The notes beneath the pieces were generated by a model. It searched no databases. It was given only the letters and a program-made list of their open reading frames with translations, and had not been told where the DNA came from. DNA of 64,000 nucleotides from positions 20,887,752 to 20,951,751 of the forward strand of contig NC_080055.1 in assembly GCF_026212465.1 (NCBI RefSeq), in the 5' to 3' direction. A program made the translations under genes and the position numbers. Position 1 is the first letter of the stretch, and each line of letters starts with the position of its first letter. The DNA is from Amaranthus tricolor. Taxonomy: Eukaryota; Streptophyta; Magnoliopsida; Caryophyllales; Amaranthaceae. Shown here piece after piece: positions 39,301-51,757 of the stretch.

Positions 39301-40672
39301 GCTTGATGAGCATGGAATAATTGTTAGAAATAAAGCTAGACTCGTGGTTAAGGGTTATAATCAACAAGAAGGTATTGATTACACTGAGACTTTTGCTCCA
39401 GTAGCAAGGTTAGAGGCTATCCGAATCTTAATTTCTTTTGCTGCATTTATGAATTTTAAACTATATCAAATGGATGTGAAATGTGCTTTCTTAAATGGTT
39501 ACCTTGATGAAGAAGTCTTTGTGGAACAACCCCCAGGTTTTGAGAATACCTCTTGTCCTAATCATGTCTACAAGCTTGACAAAGCCCTATATGGCTTGAA
39601 GCAAGCTCCTAGGCAATGGTACGAAAGACTTTCAAAGTTTTTGATTCAAAATAACTTTGTAAGAGGAAAAATCGACAAAACCTTGTTCTTTAAGAATAAA
39701 GGTTCTAATATTTTGGTTGTTCAAATTTATGTTGATGATATTATTTTTGGTGCTACTAATGATCTGTTATGTAAAGAATTTGCTAACCTTATGGGTACAG
39801 AATTTGAAATGAGCATGATGGGAGAATTAAATTTCTTTCTTGGTTTGCAAATTAAACAAACTGAAAATGGTATTTTTATTCATCAACAAAAATACATCAA
39901 AGAACTTCTTAAGAAATATGGACTAAACAATGCTAAAACCAACCATACACCTATGGCTACCAATGTTAGACTAGATGAAGACCTAAATGGAACTAACGTA
40001 GATCAAACAATGTATAGAGGCATGATAGGTTCTTTATTGTATCTAACTGCAAGTAGACCTGATATTTCCTTTAGTGTTGGTTTATGTGCTAGATTTCAAT
40101 CAAGTCCTAAAGAATCACATCTCACGGCAGTAAAGAGAATTTTGAGATATTTGAAGGGAACAGACGACTTGTCCCTATTTTATCCTAAAAGTGATGTTTA
40201 TGATTTAAAAGGTTTTAGTGATGCAGATTATGCAGGTGATCTTGTTAATAGAAAAAGTACATCAAGTATGGTACAATATCTTGGCTCATGTTTAGTTTCA
40301 TGGAGTTCCAAGAAACAAAATACAGTTGCATTATCCACTGCAGAAGCTGAATACGTAGCAGCAGCAGCTTGCTGTTCCCAAATGCTTTGGATAAAACAGC
40401 AACTTAGAGATTTTGGTATTAAAGTTGAATGCATTCCTATTTATTGTGATAATACTAGTGCCATATGTATATCTAAAGATCCAGTGCATCATTCACGTGC
40501 TAAACATATACACATTAGACATCATTTTCTTAAGGATAATGTAGAACACAAAAATATTGTATTGAAGCATGTTAACACAAATGAACAAGTTGCAGATATT
40601 CTGACCAAACCACTTCCTAGGGAACAATATGAAAAAATGAGATTGGAACTTGGTATGATCAAGCTCCACTAA
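36353..40672 (+). CDS. Copia gag-pol polyprotein (Sirevirus lineage)
   Basis: One uninterrupted 1439-codon frame, a complete length for gag-pol. Domain order by approximate residue: UBN2-type gag (20-220); zinc knuckle [14 protein letters not shown] (~283-296); aspartic protease with DSG in [10 protein letters not shown] (~374); integrase HHCC segment from HKRLGHASY (~505) to C-x2-C; integrase catalytic core with D at ~570, SDHGKEF (~632) and NGVVERKNR (~667); acidic/Gln-rich linker (~800-890); reverse transcriptase with YVDDIIFG (~1126); RNase H with DADYAG (~1290) and LSTAEAEY. All expected catalytic residues are visible. It makes the virus-like particle core and the enzymes for reverse transcription and integration. 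The start at 36353 lies 56 nt after the primer-binding site. No frameshift separates gag from pol. Confidence 0.95.
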   Translation: MLKMNERMEEGYSTQRPPMFDGKFYTYWKNRMEIFIKAENYQVWRVIEIGDFEVTTINSNNEAVPKPITEYEKEDFQKMEMNALAIKLLHCGLGPNEHNRIMGCKTAKQIWDLLEVTHEGTSEVKRSKIDLLMSKYERFVMEPRENIQEMFTRFTNITNELVSLGRIIPVDEQVRKVLRSLPQDERWRAKVTAIQESKDFTKFNLEELAGSLMTHELHLGTADSSRNKGLALAADDSDESETGEEEAALLARKFKKFFRNRRYGNQRNNKEKGTPNLKTNFECHKCGSTEHFIKDCPQWKNEKGKGKAREVGRQYKKGNFKTDFRKAMIAAWGDTESEAETEATMEEETTNLCLMASHEESKEKEVQVRGNNSWYLDSGCSKHMTGDRSKFLSLEAYDGGTVTFGDNMKGEIIAKGKVGRSSSHAIDNVILVENLKHNLLSISQFCDKGNSVKFTSEKCIISRNSTGDPVLEGIRKGNTYVVDLDTVPRNSLTCLSVIEEDPLLWHKRLGHASYLLINTLRSKDLVRGLPAIKFLKNEVCDPCAKGKQVRSSFKSKNGVTTTRPLELIHMDLCGPMRTQSRSGKKYVFVVVDDYSRFTWTLFLASKDEAFDEFVSFANKTQKSTNNQIVHIRSDHGKEFENSNFMNYCNEHGINHNFSAPRTPQQNGVVERKNRTLEEMARTMLIASGLPRNFWAEAVNTACYTLNRVLIRPITSKTPYELLKGVKPNISYFRIFGCKCFVHVNGKRNIGKFDERSDEAVFLGYSSQSKAYRVYNKRTMCVEESVHIIFDETNFSTSEQETSNIKIGLANLEDEDEGIKVQDQGTASEQSIQEEAEETDQVQELPAQQDQQTVPNPAIPTDEQNDPVAEQNVNQVAEQEHATVPSREFVPKPWKYQRYHPLDSIVSDINKGTQTRSQLRNFCAHFAFLSSLEPKNHEEALKDSDWIVAMQDELNEFERNKVWHLEPKPKNKKVIGLKWVFRNKLDEHGIIVRNKARLVVKGYNQQEGIDYTETFAPVARLEAIRILISFAAFMNFKLYQMDVKCAFLNGYLDEEVFVEQPPGFENTSCPNHVYKLDKALYGLKQAPRQWYERLSKFLIQNNFVRGKIDKTLFFKNKGSNILVVQIYVDDIIFGATNDLLCKEFANLMGTEFEMSMMGELNFFLGLQIKQTENGIFIHQQKYIKELLKKYGLNNAKTNHTPMATNVRLDEDLNGTNVDQTMYRGMIGSLLYLTASRPDISFSVGLCARFQSSPKESHLTAVKRILRYLKGTDDLSLFYPKSDVYDLKGFSDADYAGDLVNRKSTSSMVQYLGSCLVSWSSKKQNTVALSTAEAEYVAAAACCSQMLWIKQQLRDFGIKVECIPIYCDNTSAICISKDPVHHSRAKHIHIRHHFLKDNVEHKNIVLKHVNTNEQVADILTKPLPREQYEKMRLELGMIKLH

Positions 40673-41160
40673 AGTTAGTTGCATATATTTCCCATTGAAG
40701 CATCATGAGAATGAAAAGGTCAGGAATCAATCTCAATATCTTGATTGAAAATCAATTATTGCATGGATCAGGTAAACACGTAATAAAGTTAGTACTATGA
40801 ATGTTTTTACGTTTGCATGTTGTTAATTCAATCAGACCAAAGCAATATGTTCATTATTTTCTTCATAATAATTCATAAAATCATAATTAATTCTCTTTAT
40901 TTCTTATTTCATATTTTATTCATATTTCACATTTTTGTACGGCCAATAAAGAGATGGAATTGAGAGTTTTGGGAAAACAATTCTTCTTCACTCAAGTAAT
41001 GCAAAGGCAATAAAGAGATGGGACTTGGAGGAGTAACCGTCATCTCAATAATTTAAAAACCCCTGCTTCACGTCATTACCCTCCACCTTCCCAAACCTTC
41101 TCTCAATCTCTCACTCAAGAACCGTCCTTCTTCCTCTCTCAAAACCTTCAAAATTCAAAA
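40673..41160 (+). other. Spacer between gag-pol and the extra ORF
   Basis: About 490 bp without coding potential. It ends in a pyrimidine-rich leader (CCTTCTCTCAATCTCTCAC type, ~41095-41155) just before the ATG of the extra ORF. The pyrimidine-rich stretch may act as a splice acceptor or leader for a subgenomic transcript; that is inference. Confidence 0.5.
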
Positions 41161-42750
41161 ATGAAAACCCCCAAATCCTCTAAATCAAGCAAGAAAACTC
41201 CCAAATCCAGTATGCCCGATCAACCAAAACCACTAAGAGTAATTGTTCCACCTCCATTACTGCAGGATGCACCACCCACACCAACTGAAACCACACAAGA
41301 ATCACCAAAACACTCCACTGAACCCACTAGTACCAAAAGAAAAATGTCAACAGGTGGTTCATCTTCTAGAGTAGTTAAGCGATCGAAGCATGTTGATCCA
41401 AACAGCGCAGAAGAAGTTTCAAAGGAGATGACTGTAGGGTTCGGGTTGGACAAATATTGGTATGATTCTACTAACTTTCCTAGATTGCATGACTTTTTAA
41501 AGTTTCAAGAATGGGAATCATTGATGTCAAACTACAGTTGCAATTCGATTTTTCCAAACCTAATGAGAGAATTTATTGTAAATTTCTCTAATGATGGCGG
41601 TATGTGTTCTAGTGTTGTTAAAACTGTTAAAATTGAATATAACAGCGCATTATTAGGGGAATGGTTTAATGTTCCCAATGTTGGTTTTGATACATATCAT
41701 ATTGGGTCAAAGATTGCATTTTCAGGCATCAATGAACGAACAATTTTTAAATTTTTAGGAATTGATAAAAAGGGGAAGATCAGTCACAATGTTCTGTCCC
41801 CTATGCATAAATTGTTGTACAATGTTGCTCGCAGATTTATCTTACCACGAAACTCAAAACGTAGTCAAGTGAGTTTGCGTGATGCCACCTTGATTTACTG
41901 CATGGAAAAACATATTAAAATAAATTTTCCTTCATTGATGATCTCTCATTTATCAGACTGCATTGAAAAGAAAAGTTTCATTGGCTATGGAGGGTTGTTA
42001 ACATGGATTTTTAGGAAGTTTGAGGTCCCATTGGAAGGGTTGGAGTTCCCAATGGGTCCCAATATGAAAATTGGTGCTAAATGTTTACAAAATTTGCATT
42101 TGAAATTGAATGATGAGGGAGTATTGATGCATGAGGGGGTTGTTGAAGTAGAATCTGATGAGGAAGATATTGAAAAAGAAGAAGAAAAATTGAGAGAGAG
42201 AGATCAGGAAGAAAAAGAGGAAAAGGAGCAAGAGCCTGTTCCCACTGACCATATTGAAACAAAAGAAAAAGGGGAACAGGATGGAGAACCTAGTAAGGGG
42301 GAAGCAGAACAGGAGGGAGCCTTAGGAGAAGAGGCTCATCACAATCTTTGTGATGATACAAGTGATGAAGAGATTGTGATAGCTCTGAGGAAAAAGGCTA
42401 AGTCAATGCAAAGGAAGAGTAGGAGGTTGGCCTCGAAACGCAAGGCTACTTTGGTTGATGAAACACCTTCTGACACCATCCCTGAGCCAACACCTGATAA
42501 ACCTACCTCTCCCAAGCCAGCCAATTCACCACCACATCAAATTCCATCACCACCACCATCACCTATCCCATGTACACCACCACCACAATCACACACTTCA
42601 CCCAATATTGGCTGTACTAACTTTGACTCTGTTCCTGCAGTTTCCTTACATTCCATTCTCTCCAAGCTCCTTGATCTACAGTCTCAATTCATTGCATTTC
42701 AGGATGAAACTCGTGTCTCGCTTGCTTCTATTGTGGATCAGCTAAACTAA
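41161..42750 (+). CDS. Extra ORF in the envelope position (529 aa, no membrane segment)
   Basis: A Ser/Pro/Lys-rich basic N-terminus (1-90) is followed by a folded-looking region (~95-330) with EYNSALLGEWFNVPN (~161) and DATLIYCMEKHIKINFPS (~241). This resembles the 'putative plant transposon protein' domain (Pfam PF20167-type) found in the 3' ORFs of plant retroelements. Then come a very acidic Glu/Asp stretch (~325-400), a basic KKAKSMQRKSRRLASKRK patch (~405-423, nuclear-signal-like), a Pro-rich segment (~440-490) and a C-terminal amphipathic, coiled-coil-like helix. I see no signal peptide, hydrophobic membrane segment or furin-like site, so a surface glycoprotein role is not supported despite the position. 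The TAA stop is followed at once by an in-frame ATG and 26 more codons. Confidence 0.85.
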   Translation: MKTPKSSKSSKKTPKSSMPDQPKPLRVIVPPPLLQDAPPTPTETTQESPKHSTEPTSTKRKMSTGGSSSRVVKRSKHVDPNSAEEVSKEMTVGFGLDKYWYDSTNFPRLHDFLKFQEWESLMSNYSCNSIFPNLMREFIVNFSNDGGMCSSVVKTVKIEYNSALLGEWFNVPNVGFDTYHIGSKIAFSGINERTIFKFLGIDKKGKISHNVLSPMHKLLYNVARRFILPRNSKRSQVSLRDATLIYCMEKHIKINFPSLMISHLSDCIEKKSFIGYGGLLTWIFRKFEVPLEGLEFPMGPNMKIGAKCLQNLHLKLNDEGVLMHEGVVEVESDEEDIEKEEEKLRERDQEEKEEKEQEPVPTDHIETKEKGEQDGEPSKGEAEQEGALGEEAHHNLCDDTSDEEIVIALRKKAKSMQRKSRRLASKRKATLVDETPSDTIPEPTPDKPTSPKPANSPPHQIPSPPPSPIPCTPPPQSHTSPNIGCTNFDSVPAVSLHSILSKLLDLQSQFIAFQDETRVSLASIVDQLN

Positions 42751-43112
42751 ATGGAACAACGCCTTGGTGCCAAGCTGGACACAGTGGAGGTGCAGACTGA
42801 ATTCATTGATGAAGAAGAGACTGACCATTGATCCCTCTGCTCAAAAATTTAATGATTTGTTGGCTGTATCACTTATCAAACAATTTCTCTTTTTGCCTTG
42901 TACCATCTGGGGTACATGGTTGTTGTAACTTTGAACAATTGCTACTTTTCTTTGTTTTTTATTTTCTATGGTCTGTGAAAATTAACTCTATGCAGTTTTA
43001 ATCATTGTTCATAGCACTTGCTTTTATTATTGTTGTTTGTTGTTTTCATCACTAACAAATCTATATGGTTTGTGCTGAGATTTGATAACCACTAATTCTT
43101 TTTGATTGATGA

Positions 43113-43127
43113 CAAAAGGGGGAAGAT
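43113..43127 (+). promoter_or_regulatory. Internal polypurine tract
   Basis: GACAAAAGGGGGAAGA preceded by TTGATTGAT, a near copy of the tract at the LTR border. Multiple purine tracts after the extra ORF are reported for Sireviruses. Confidence 0.65.
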
Positions 43128-43640
43128 TATGCACAAACTTAACAGGAGCAGTGAATACAGTGAATACACAGTTACATATCTTGTTGATTTATATTGATTC
43201 TTTATATTGATTCTTATGAATGATATGTGTGCTGCTGTGTTTATGCTAGTTTAGTGATCATCTGTGTTGCTAAGTTTGTTGAAGTTCTCATGAATCCTCA
43301 TGAATATTTGATTCTGTGAAAATACTTAATAAGTTATGTTTATTATTATTAGGTTTATTATAGTTTTATTATGTTAGTTTTATTTTGTTTATGTTAATTT
43401 ATTCAGTCTATTTTCGTTTAACTTAGTTTATTTCATTTAAGTTTTAAGTTAATTAATTTTGAAAACTTTTGAAAAATATTTGATATTTTAGAGTAAACTG
43501 TTTGTTTATGAATGCTTGGTAAATTATATTCTAACAAGTTGATTTGCTAAGTTAATTAGAGTTACTTTAATCTCTAGTATGCTCTATGAATTTTGTTTTA
43601 CTCTATTTCACTTAAGTTTGTTTATAAAGTTTGCCATCAT

Positions 43641-43653
43641 CAAAAAGGGGGAA
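43641..43653 (+). promoter_or_regulatory. Polypurine tract at the 3' LTR
   Basis: CAAAAAGGGGGAA immediately upstream of the 3' LTR; it primes plus-strand DNA synthesis. Confidence 0.8.
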
Positions 43654-43655
43654 TT

Positions 43656-45109
<1,454 letters not shown>

Positions 45110-45120
45110 TGGTATCAGAT
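45110..45120 (+). promoter_or_regulatory. Outer Copia primer-binding site
   Basis: TGGTATCAGAT directly after the LTR, matching initiator tRNA-Met complementarity except at the last base. Confidence 0.85.
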
Positions 45121-45352
45121 GACCTTTCATTTCCTTTCTCACGGCTGACATCCCTCTTTCTTCTTTCTCTTGCTTTTTCCTCTTAAACCGTTCCCTGCTT
45201 TTCCCTGCTTTTCCCAAGGCCGACCTTTGCTTTTCTCAAGGCCGACCTTTCTTCTTCCCCTTTTCTTTTCCCTGCTTTTCCCAAGGCCGACCTTTGCTTT
45301 TCCCAGCGATTTCTTTGCTTTCTCTTCTCTTCAATCGATTGACATTCCAGTC

Positions 45353-46444
45353 ATGTCGGGTGCACCGAAGCCCACCGATACACAGGTGATTGATATTACT
45401 TCTCCATTCTACCTTGGCTCCGGCGATCAACCAGGTAATTTCATCTCTCATATCATTCTCAAAGGTGATAATTATGTTTCTTGGTCTCGTGCTATTACTT
45501 TATCATTAAAATCTCGTCGTAAATTTGGTTTTGTTGATGGTTCCATTGGTAAACCAACTGCTCCTCATGAAATTCTCGATTGGGACACCGTTAATTCCAT
45601 GATTGTTTCTTGGATTAATCGTACTCTTGACCCTAAAATTGTTTCTTCTATACCCTTTCATGATACGGCTCGGGCTTTGTGGTTGTATCTTGAAAAACGT
45701 TAGTGTGTTGCTAATGGTCCGCGTCTTCAACAACTTCGGGCGCAAATTACGGACTGTCGTCAATTGAAATCTATGACAGTTGAGGACTATTATACTAAAC
45801 TTATGGGGCTCTATGATGAACTTGATCGTCTGAAACCTCTTCCTCATTGTAGTTGTGGTTAGTGTACTTGTGGTGTTGTGGAAAAATTTCTTCAAGACCG
45901 GGATGAAGAAATATTACATCAGTTTTATATTGGAATTGATGATGACATTTACGGTGCGGTTCGTACTAATCTCTTGTCTCAGATGCCTTCCCCGGACATT
46001 GATCGTGCTTATCAAACCTTCCTTCAAGAGGAACGATCACGCTCCATTGCTCGCACAAAGCCCATTGACACCGAGACCCATGTGTTTGCTCTCTCGAATT
46101 CTCGGTCTCGTTCACGGCCTCCTGTGCTTGATAAAACTGCTCTTCTTTGTTCTTATTGTAAGAAGCGTGGTCATGAGCGTGGTACTTGTTTCGAATTACA
46201 CGGTAAGCCTTCTTGGTGGCATGAACGCTATGGTAATGCTAAGGCCTCTAATTCTTTGTCTGCTACTGCATTGGTGTCTCGGACTCGGGGAGCCCAGGCT
46301 AATGCCGTCTCTTCTCTTGGAGGTGGGCTACTGCCCCTGCCTCCCTCTGTTCCATCGAAAGAGCCTGATGTTGCTGCTCTTGGTACTGCTCAGGTGCATT
46401 CTATTTACATGCTCCCACTCCTAAGCACTCGGATGATCGTATGA
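45353..46444 (+). pseudogene. Outer Copia gag (stops and frameshift)
   Basis: From MSGAPKPTDT the frame encodes a Copia-type gag N-domain (HIILKGDNYVSWSRAI then LGFVDG-like KFGFVDGSIG). A zinc knuckle, CSYCKKRGHERGTCFELHG, lies near 46147-46205. In-frame TAG codons occur at 45701-45703 and 45860-45862. The frame ends at TGA 46442-46444, where protease continues in another frame. The domain order is normal for a Copia gag, but no full-length product can be made. Confidence 0.88.
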
Positions 46445-47568
46445 TTGGTAAGTATTCTTGCTTTGAATGGATTATTGATAGTGGGGCGTCCCATCACGTC
46501 ACCGGCATCTACTCTTGTTTAGATAATGTCGAAAGCATTTCCGAATGTGCCGTTAAACTACCTGATGGTAGGCGTGTTTCTGCTACACTTCGTGGCAGTG
46601 TTAAGCTTTCGTCGACTATTACTCTCTCTAATGTACTCTATGTTCCGGGCCTAAATTGTAACTTGCTGTCTGTTTCCTGCCTTCTTGATGATTGTGGTTG
46701 TGTTGTTCGTTTCACTAATACATTATGTGCTATACAGGACCCATGCTCGGGGACGCTGATTGGAGCAGGTGAGCAACGTGATGGCCTTTATTTCTTCCGT
46801 GATGTTCCTGCGGTGTGTGTGGTTGCAGTTGCGGGGGTTTGCGAATTTGAGATCTGGCATCGTCGTATGGGTCATCCGTCTAATAAGATTATTAAGTTAA
46901 TTCCTGCTATTAGTTCCAGTTCTCATAGAAAATTTTTGAATAAAGCATGTGTCGTTTGTCCACAAGCGAAACAAACTCGTGAACCTTTTCCTGTTAGTCT
47001 TTTTCATGCTACTAGAGCTTTTGAACTGATTCATTGTGATCTTTGGGGTCTTTACTCTACCCCCTCTTCGTGTAATGCAGTTTATTTTTTGACTATTGTG
47101 GATGATTACTCTCGTGGTGTTTGGGTTTATTTGTTACAAAATAAAACTGAAGTTCTTTCTTCATTTCATTCTTTTTTTGCTATGGTTACTCGTCAATTTG
47201 AATTGAATGTGAAATATGTTCGAAGTGATAACGGAACAGAATTTAATTGCATGGTGCCTTATTTTGATTCACATGGCATTATTTTCCAAACTTCGTGTGT
47301 TAGCACCCCACAACAAAATGGTCGAGTTGAGAGAAAACACCAACACATTCTTAATGTCGGTAGGGCTTTGCGGTTTCAAGCTAATTTACCTATTTCATTT
47401 TGGGGGGAGTGTATTTTGGCGGCCGTATATATAATTAATCGAACTCCTACGCCGTTGTTGGGTAATAAGACTCCGTTTGAAATGTTGTATAACACACCTC
47501 TACGGATGAAGGCTCTTCTTCTGTTGCTTCCTGTTCTTCAAGTGTCTCCGGTACTCCCTATCCTATAG
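46441..47568 (+). pseudogene. Outer Copia protease-integrase, truncated
   Basis: Begins with aspartic protease WIIDSGASHHVTG, followed by integrase: WHRRMGH HHCC segment, DDYSRGVWVY, RSDNGTEF and STPQQNGRVERKH, so the catalytic D, D and E are present. After TPFEMLYNTP (~47490) the sequence jumps into the Ser-rich linker that normally lies just before RT, in a different frame. The integrase C-terminal region is deleted. The last ~20 residues of this frame are out-of-frame. Confidence 0.88.
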
Positions 47569-49169
47569 CACATTATGTTAATTGTGATAACTTTTCTATG
47601 CCACATCGTTCGTTTCTTGCAGCGATTCTCTCTGGCTCTGAGCCCCGCTCTTTTCGCGAGGCTATGCAGGATAATGGATGGAGAGAGGCGATGCAAAAGG
47701 AAATTACTGCTTTAGAGGATAATAATACATGGGAACTTACTGCTCTGCCTCCAAGTAAGAAGGCTCTTGGCAGTCGTTGGGTGTACAAAGTCAAATATAA
47801 TGCTGATGGTTCGGTTGAGCGTTTAAAGGCTCGCTTAGTTGTCTTTGGTAATCATCAGGTTGAAGGGATTGATTATCATGAGACTTTTGCTCCTGTTGCG
47901 AAAATGGTGACCGTGCGTGTTTTTCTAGCAGTTGCAGCTGCTAAAAACTGGGAGTTGCATCAGATGGATGTTCATAACGCTTTTCTTCATGGTGATTTGA
48001 CAGAGGAGGTGTATATGAAACCCCCTCCTGGTTTTTTATCTCACGGTAAGGTGTGCCGCTTATTAAAATCTCTGTATGGTCTGAAACAGGCTCCAAGATG
48101 TTGGTATGCTAAATTGTCTGCTTCTTTGAAACAATATGGGTTCTGTCAATCATACTCTGATTATTCCTTGTTTACTTATCGGAGGAGTTCTATTCAACTT
48201 AATGTTCTCATTTATGTCGATGATTTGATCATCTCGGGCAATGATTCCTCTGCTCTTTCTGCATTCAAACTATATTTGTGTACGTGCTTTCACATGAAAG
48301 ATCTTGGGCGGTTGAAGTATTTTCTTGGAATTGAGGTGGCTCGTAATGATGAAGGTATTTTATTGTTTCAGCGTAAATATGCTCTTGATATCATTTCCGA
48401 GGCCGGTTTGTTGGGTGCGAAGCCGTCTCCTTTCCCCATTGAACAAAATCACTCTTTGGCTCTTGCGTGTGGTAATTTGATTGAGTCTCCAAAACGATAT
48501 CGTCGGCTTGTTGGTCGTCTTATATATCTTTCTTTCACACGACCTGATTTGACCTATGCAGTTCATATTCTAGCTCAATTTATGCAGGCTCCCCGTGTGG
48601 AGCATTGGGATGCGGCCTTACGTGTTGTACGCTATCTTAAAGGTTCTCCTGGTCAAGGTATTCTTCTTCCCTCTAGCTGTGACCTACGTCTTGTTGGTTG
48701 GTGCGACTCTGACTGGGCTAGTTGCCCTCTTACTCGACGCTCATTGACTGGATGGATTGTGTTTCTTGGTGGTTCTCCAATTTCTTGGAAAACCAAGAAA
48801 CAACATACGGTTTCTCGTTCGTCTGCTGAGGCTGAATATCGTTCAATGGCTTCTGTCACTTGTGAACTCAAATGGCTAAAGGGTCTGCTTTCTAGTTTGG
48901 GCGTTGATCCTTCTGCTCCTATGATATTGTACTGTGATAGTAAGTCTGCTTTGCATATCGCCCAGAATCCTGTTTTTCATGAGCGGACGAAACATATCGA
49001 GGTTGATTGCCATTACATACGGGATGCGATTCAGGAGGGTCTTCTTTCTACTTGTCATGTTTCTACGCATGAGCAGTTGGGTGATATCTTTACTAAAGCT
49101 TTGGGTTATCGACAATTTACATTCCTCCTACGCAAGTTGGGCATTTGTAATCCGTCTGCTCCAACTTGA
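47505..49169 (+). pseudogene. Outer Copia reverse transcriptase-RNase H
   Basis: Open from the linker near 47505 (first Met 47598) to TGA at 49167-49169. RT starts REAMQDNGWREAMQKEI and contains [44 protein letters not shown] and the catalytic YVDDLIISGND. RNase H has CDSDWASCPLTRRSLTGW, KKQHTVSRSSAEAEYRS and HIEVDCHYIRDAI. This part looks intact although cut off from its gag and protease frame. The purine tract follows directly. Confidence 0.9.
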
Positions 49170-49175
49170 GGGGGG
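49165..49175 (+). promoter_or_regulatory. Outer Copia polypurine tract
   Basis: CTTGAGGGGGG immediately before the 3' LTR TGTTGAAC. Confidence 0.8.
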
Positions 49176-49311
49176 TGTTGAACAATTTACATTTAATTTG
49201 CATTATGGGCTTTGTTTAACTTTGGCCCAATTAATTAATTGTTCATGTATATATATATATATACTCTTCCTGAATATAGAAGAGACATTGGGAAAAACCC
49301 TAAGTTTGTCA
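49176..49311 (+). repeat. Outer Copia 3' LTR
   Basis: 136 bp, TGTTGAAC…TTTGTCA, with only ~8 TA units (49247-49262) where the 5' copy has roughly 130. Confidence 0.93.
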
Positions 49312-49401
49312 GAATTATTCAAGGCCTGATATTAAGCATGGTGAGTTTACACAGGAGGAAGATAATGTTATATGCAAGCTTTACAATACCATTGGCAGCA
49401 G
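49312..49401 (+). pseudogene. MYB exon 2, right fragment
   Basis: After the GAATT duplication the exon resumes in the R3 repeat: NYSRPDIKHGEFTQEEDN, then VICKLYNTIGS and a split Arg codon before the donor GTATAA at 49402. It joins exon 3 in frame. Confidence 0.88.
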
Positions 49402-49608
49402 GTATAAACTTGTACCACAATTTATTATGTCAAAGTGTCAATTATTTTTCTCCTATGTTTAGGTATCGTTAAGTACGCCCCCTTCTATTTATTTATCTTT
49501 ATTAAGACTAAACAAACTTAAAAATTTTAGAGGTCCTTTTTCTTTATACTTTTTTGAATTTTAAGTTGTAAAAATAAATAATTAAATTATAAGGCAAAAG
49601 TAATATAC

Positions 49609-50027
49609 ACTCCTTTCGTTCATTAATGAAGTTTTCATAAATATTTACGAAAATTCACAAAAATAGAACTTTAAAATAGTGGATATTATTTAATTTGAAT
49701 AATAGATTTGATGGAGGAAAAGTAGGGATCATAAATATTAAAAAAATGTTAAAAGAAAGTTAGTGGAAAAAATATGAGGACCATAATTTATAAAAAAATA
49801 TTTTTTATAAAGTTAATGGAAAACATGTGAGGACCATAAAAAATATAAAAATGGTAAAAATAAAGTTAATTGAAGATATGTGGGGACCATAAGCATTATT
49901 AAAATATTAAAATGAGAATAGACAAGGTTATTTTTATCCAAAATTTGTAATAGTATTGAAAAGAATCTTTATAGGAATAACATATACTCTAAAATAAAAA
50001 GTGGGAACTTCTTTAAGAAACGGGAAT
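49609..50027. mobile_element. Stowaway-like MITE in MYB intron 2
   Basis: Left CACTCCTTTCGTTCATTAATG. The reversed right end is TATTCCCGTTTCTTAAAG. TA flanks both sides. The interior repeats TGTGAGGACCATAA-like units three to four times (49720-49900). The left motif is approximate in its last base. Confidence 0.55.
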
Positions 50028-50616
50028 ATAAACTAATTTAATCATGAGATTGCTCAATTTTTGGAAACCCTCTATAGTCAAATATCATGTAATTCCTTCT
50101 TTTTGAAATACTCGGTACATAATAATTTTTTACACTATTTATCGTTAAGCTTATTTTATATATTGCAGTTAATGTGTTAAGAAAAATATAGGCGGGTGAG
50201 ATCTTGTTTGAATCTGTCGGATCGCAAACTTTCATTATATTAAGTTTTAATAATTTTTAAATGTGCATAGTTCAATAGATAAATGGTCAAAATAACACAT
50301 TAAATTACGAGAAAAGTCAAATATACCAAGTATAATGGAACAGAAGAAGCGTATGTTAAAAACCACCTCCAAATTACATTAAACCAAATAAAGCAAACAT
50401 TTCAAAGTTACAAAAAATAAAAGTCCATCATTTGGTTATCAGGTCGATTTCGGGTAAAGTGTTTCAAATTAATTTGACATCAGATCTTGAGTCCACTTTG
50501 ATTTTTACATGATTGTAAACCTATTTTTATGTCAAGTCAAATCGAATTCAGTTATAAAATCAAATAAATATCTTATCGTCAGACTTGTTTTAAACCCCTC
50601 TACAGAAAACGTAATA

Positions 50617-50982
50617 CTCCCTCCGTTCCTATTTGTTCTTCCTATTTGGGTATTTCACAAATATTAAGAAAAAGAGAATCTTTGGTGGTAGTGGGTATTA
50701 TTTTAATTATATAATAGTGGGAAGTAATGATTGTATTGGAAGTATGAGGTTGTAGTTGGTATTATTTTAATTAAATAGTAGTGTGAAGTAATGATTGTAT
50801 TGGAAGTATGAGAGAGAAAATAATTATAAATAAAAGAAAATTGGTACATTAAAAGAAAAGGGGGATTTTAAGGGGTAAAAGTGAGATAAAAACTTTCTAA
50901 AAATAGAAAGTATTCTAAAGTGGAAGAACTTTTGAAACTACCCGTTATAGCAATGTGAAAAATCAAAAAGGAACGGAGGGAG
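50617..50982. mobile_element. Stowaway MITE in MYB intron 2
   Basis: 366 bp with CTCCCTCCGTTCC at the left and GGAACGGAGGGAG at the right (perfect 13-bp inverted repeat), flanked by TA at 50615-50616 and 50983-50984. Contains an internal tandem duplication of ~65 bp (50690-50815). Confidence 0.9.
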
Positions 50983-51243
50983 TAGTTAGTTTTCAAAACT
51001 AATTCCTAAATTTATAACTATTTGCCAGCATATGTAATTCAATTTATATTAATTAGCGTAACTAACACATCATATTGCCTATCCAAAAATAGTTTTGATT
51101 ACTAAAAACACGTATTAAAAATTAAAAATATACATTTACAAAATTAACTTCAAATAATAGTAAGAAAATATTATCAAGGGGGAGCAAATTAACCACGGCA
51201 CATGGCCCCAAAAAAATGGCAATCTTAATATTGAATTACGTAG

Positions 51244-51313
<70 letters not shown>
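51244..51313. repeat. (TA)n microsatellite
   Basis: About 70 bp of TA repeats with one ACATA interruption, in MYB intron 2. Confidence 0.95.
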
Positions 51314-51316
<3 letters not shown>

Positions 51317-51516
51317 TGTTTAAAGACACATAGTTGCTAGACAATATCATAATTTTTTTGTATCACACGCAGAATTCTTCAAAGAATTTGTCAATTTTTG
51401 CTCCGCATTATTCAAAACTGATCTTTTTTTAACATATGATATAATTGTATTATTTAGTTGAAAAATATTATTGCATGGATCATCAATCAATGATATTATC
51501 GTATGATTAATAACAG

Positions 51517-51712
51517 GTGGGTGACTATTGCTTCAAATCTACCAGGAAGAACAGACAATGATGTGAAGAACTATTGGAACACCAAACTTAAAAAGAAGAT
51601 TTCGTCAGGCGAATTCAAGAAGACTAGCATTCATAATCCCGTTTACAATACTATAAATTATAATTATTATTCTGAGATTTATAGGGCACAAACTAGACAA
51701 ACTTTAGAAAAT

Positions 51713-51757
<45 letters not shown>
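51517..51757 (+). pseudogene. MYB exon 3, left part
   Basis: After the acceptor AACAG it encodes the end of R3 ([20 protein letters not shown] and WNTKLKKKI), then a divergent region and a poly-Asn run of AAT codons (51716-51757). The Gypsy element lies exactly between two AAT codons. The reading frame up to that point is intact. Confidence 0.9.

Larger units (their letters stand above)
42751..43655 (+). other. Sirevirus-type 3' non-coding region with two purine tracts
   Basis: Apart from 26 codons in frame with the extra ORF (42751-42831), it is non-coding and T-rich. It carries a first polypurine tract at ~43113-43127 (GACAAAAGGGGGAAGA) and a second just before the 3' LTR. Confidence 0.7.
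49402..51516 (+). other. MYB intron 2
   Basis: 2.1 kb between donor GTATAA and acceptor TAACAG. It holds two Stowaway-like elements and a TA tract near its end. The rest is AT-rich with no coding sequence. Confidence 0.8.

Noticed and set aside
42455..42745. 96-codon His/Pro-rich frame overlapping the extra ORF
   Set aside because: Shadow frame of the Pro-rich segment of the 529-aa ORF.
45855..46424. 189-codon frame overlapping Copia gag
   Set aside because: Leu/Val-rich shadow of the gag frame, which carries the zinc knuckle.
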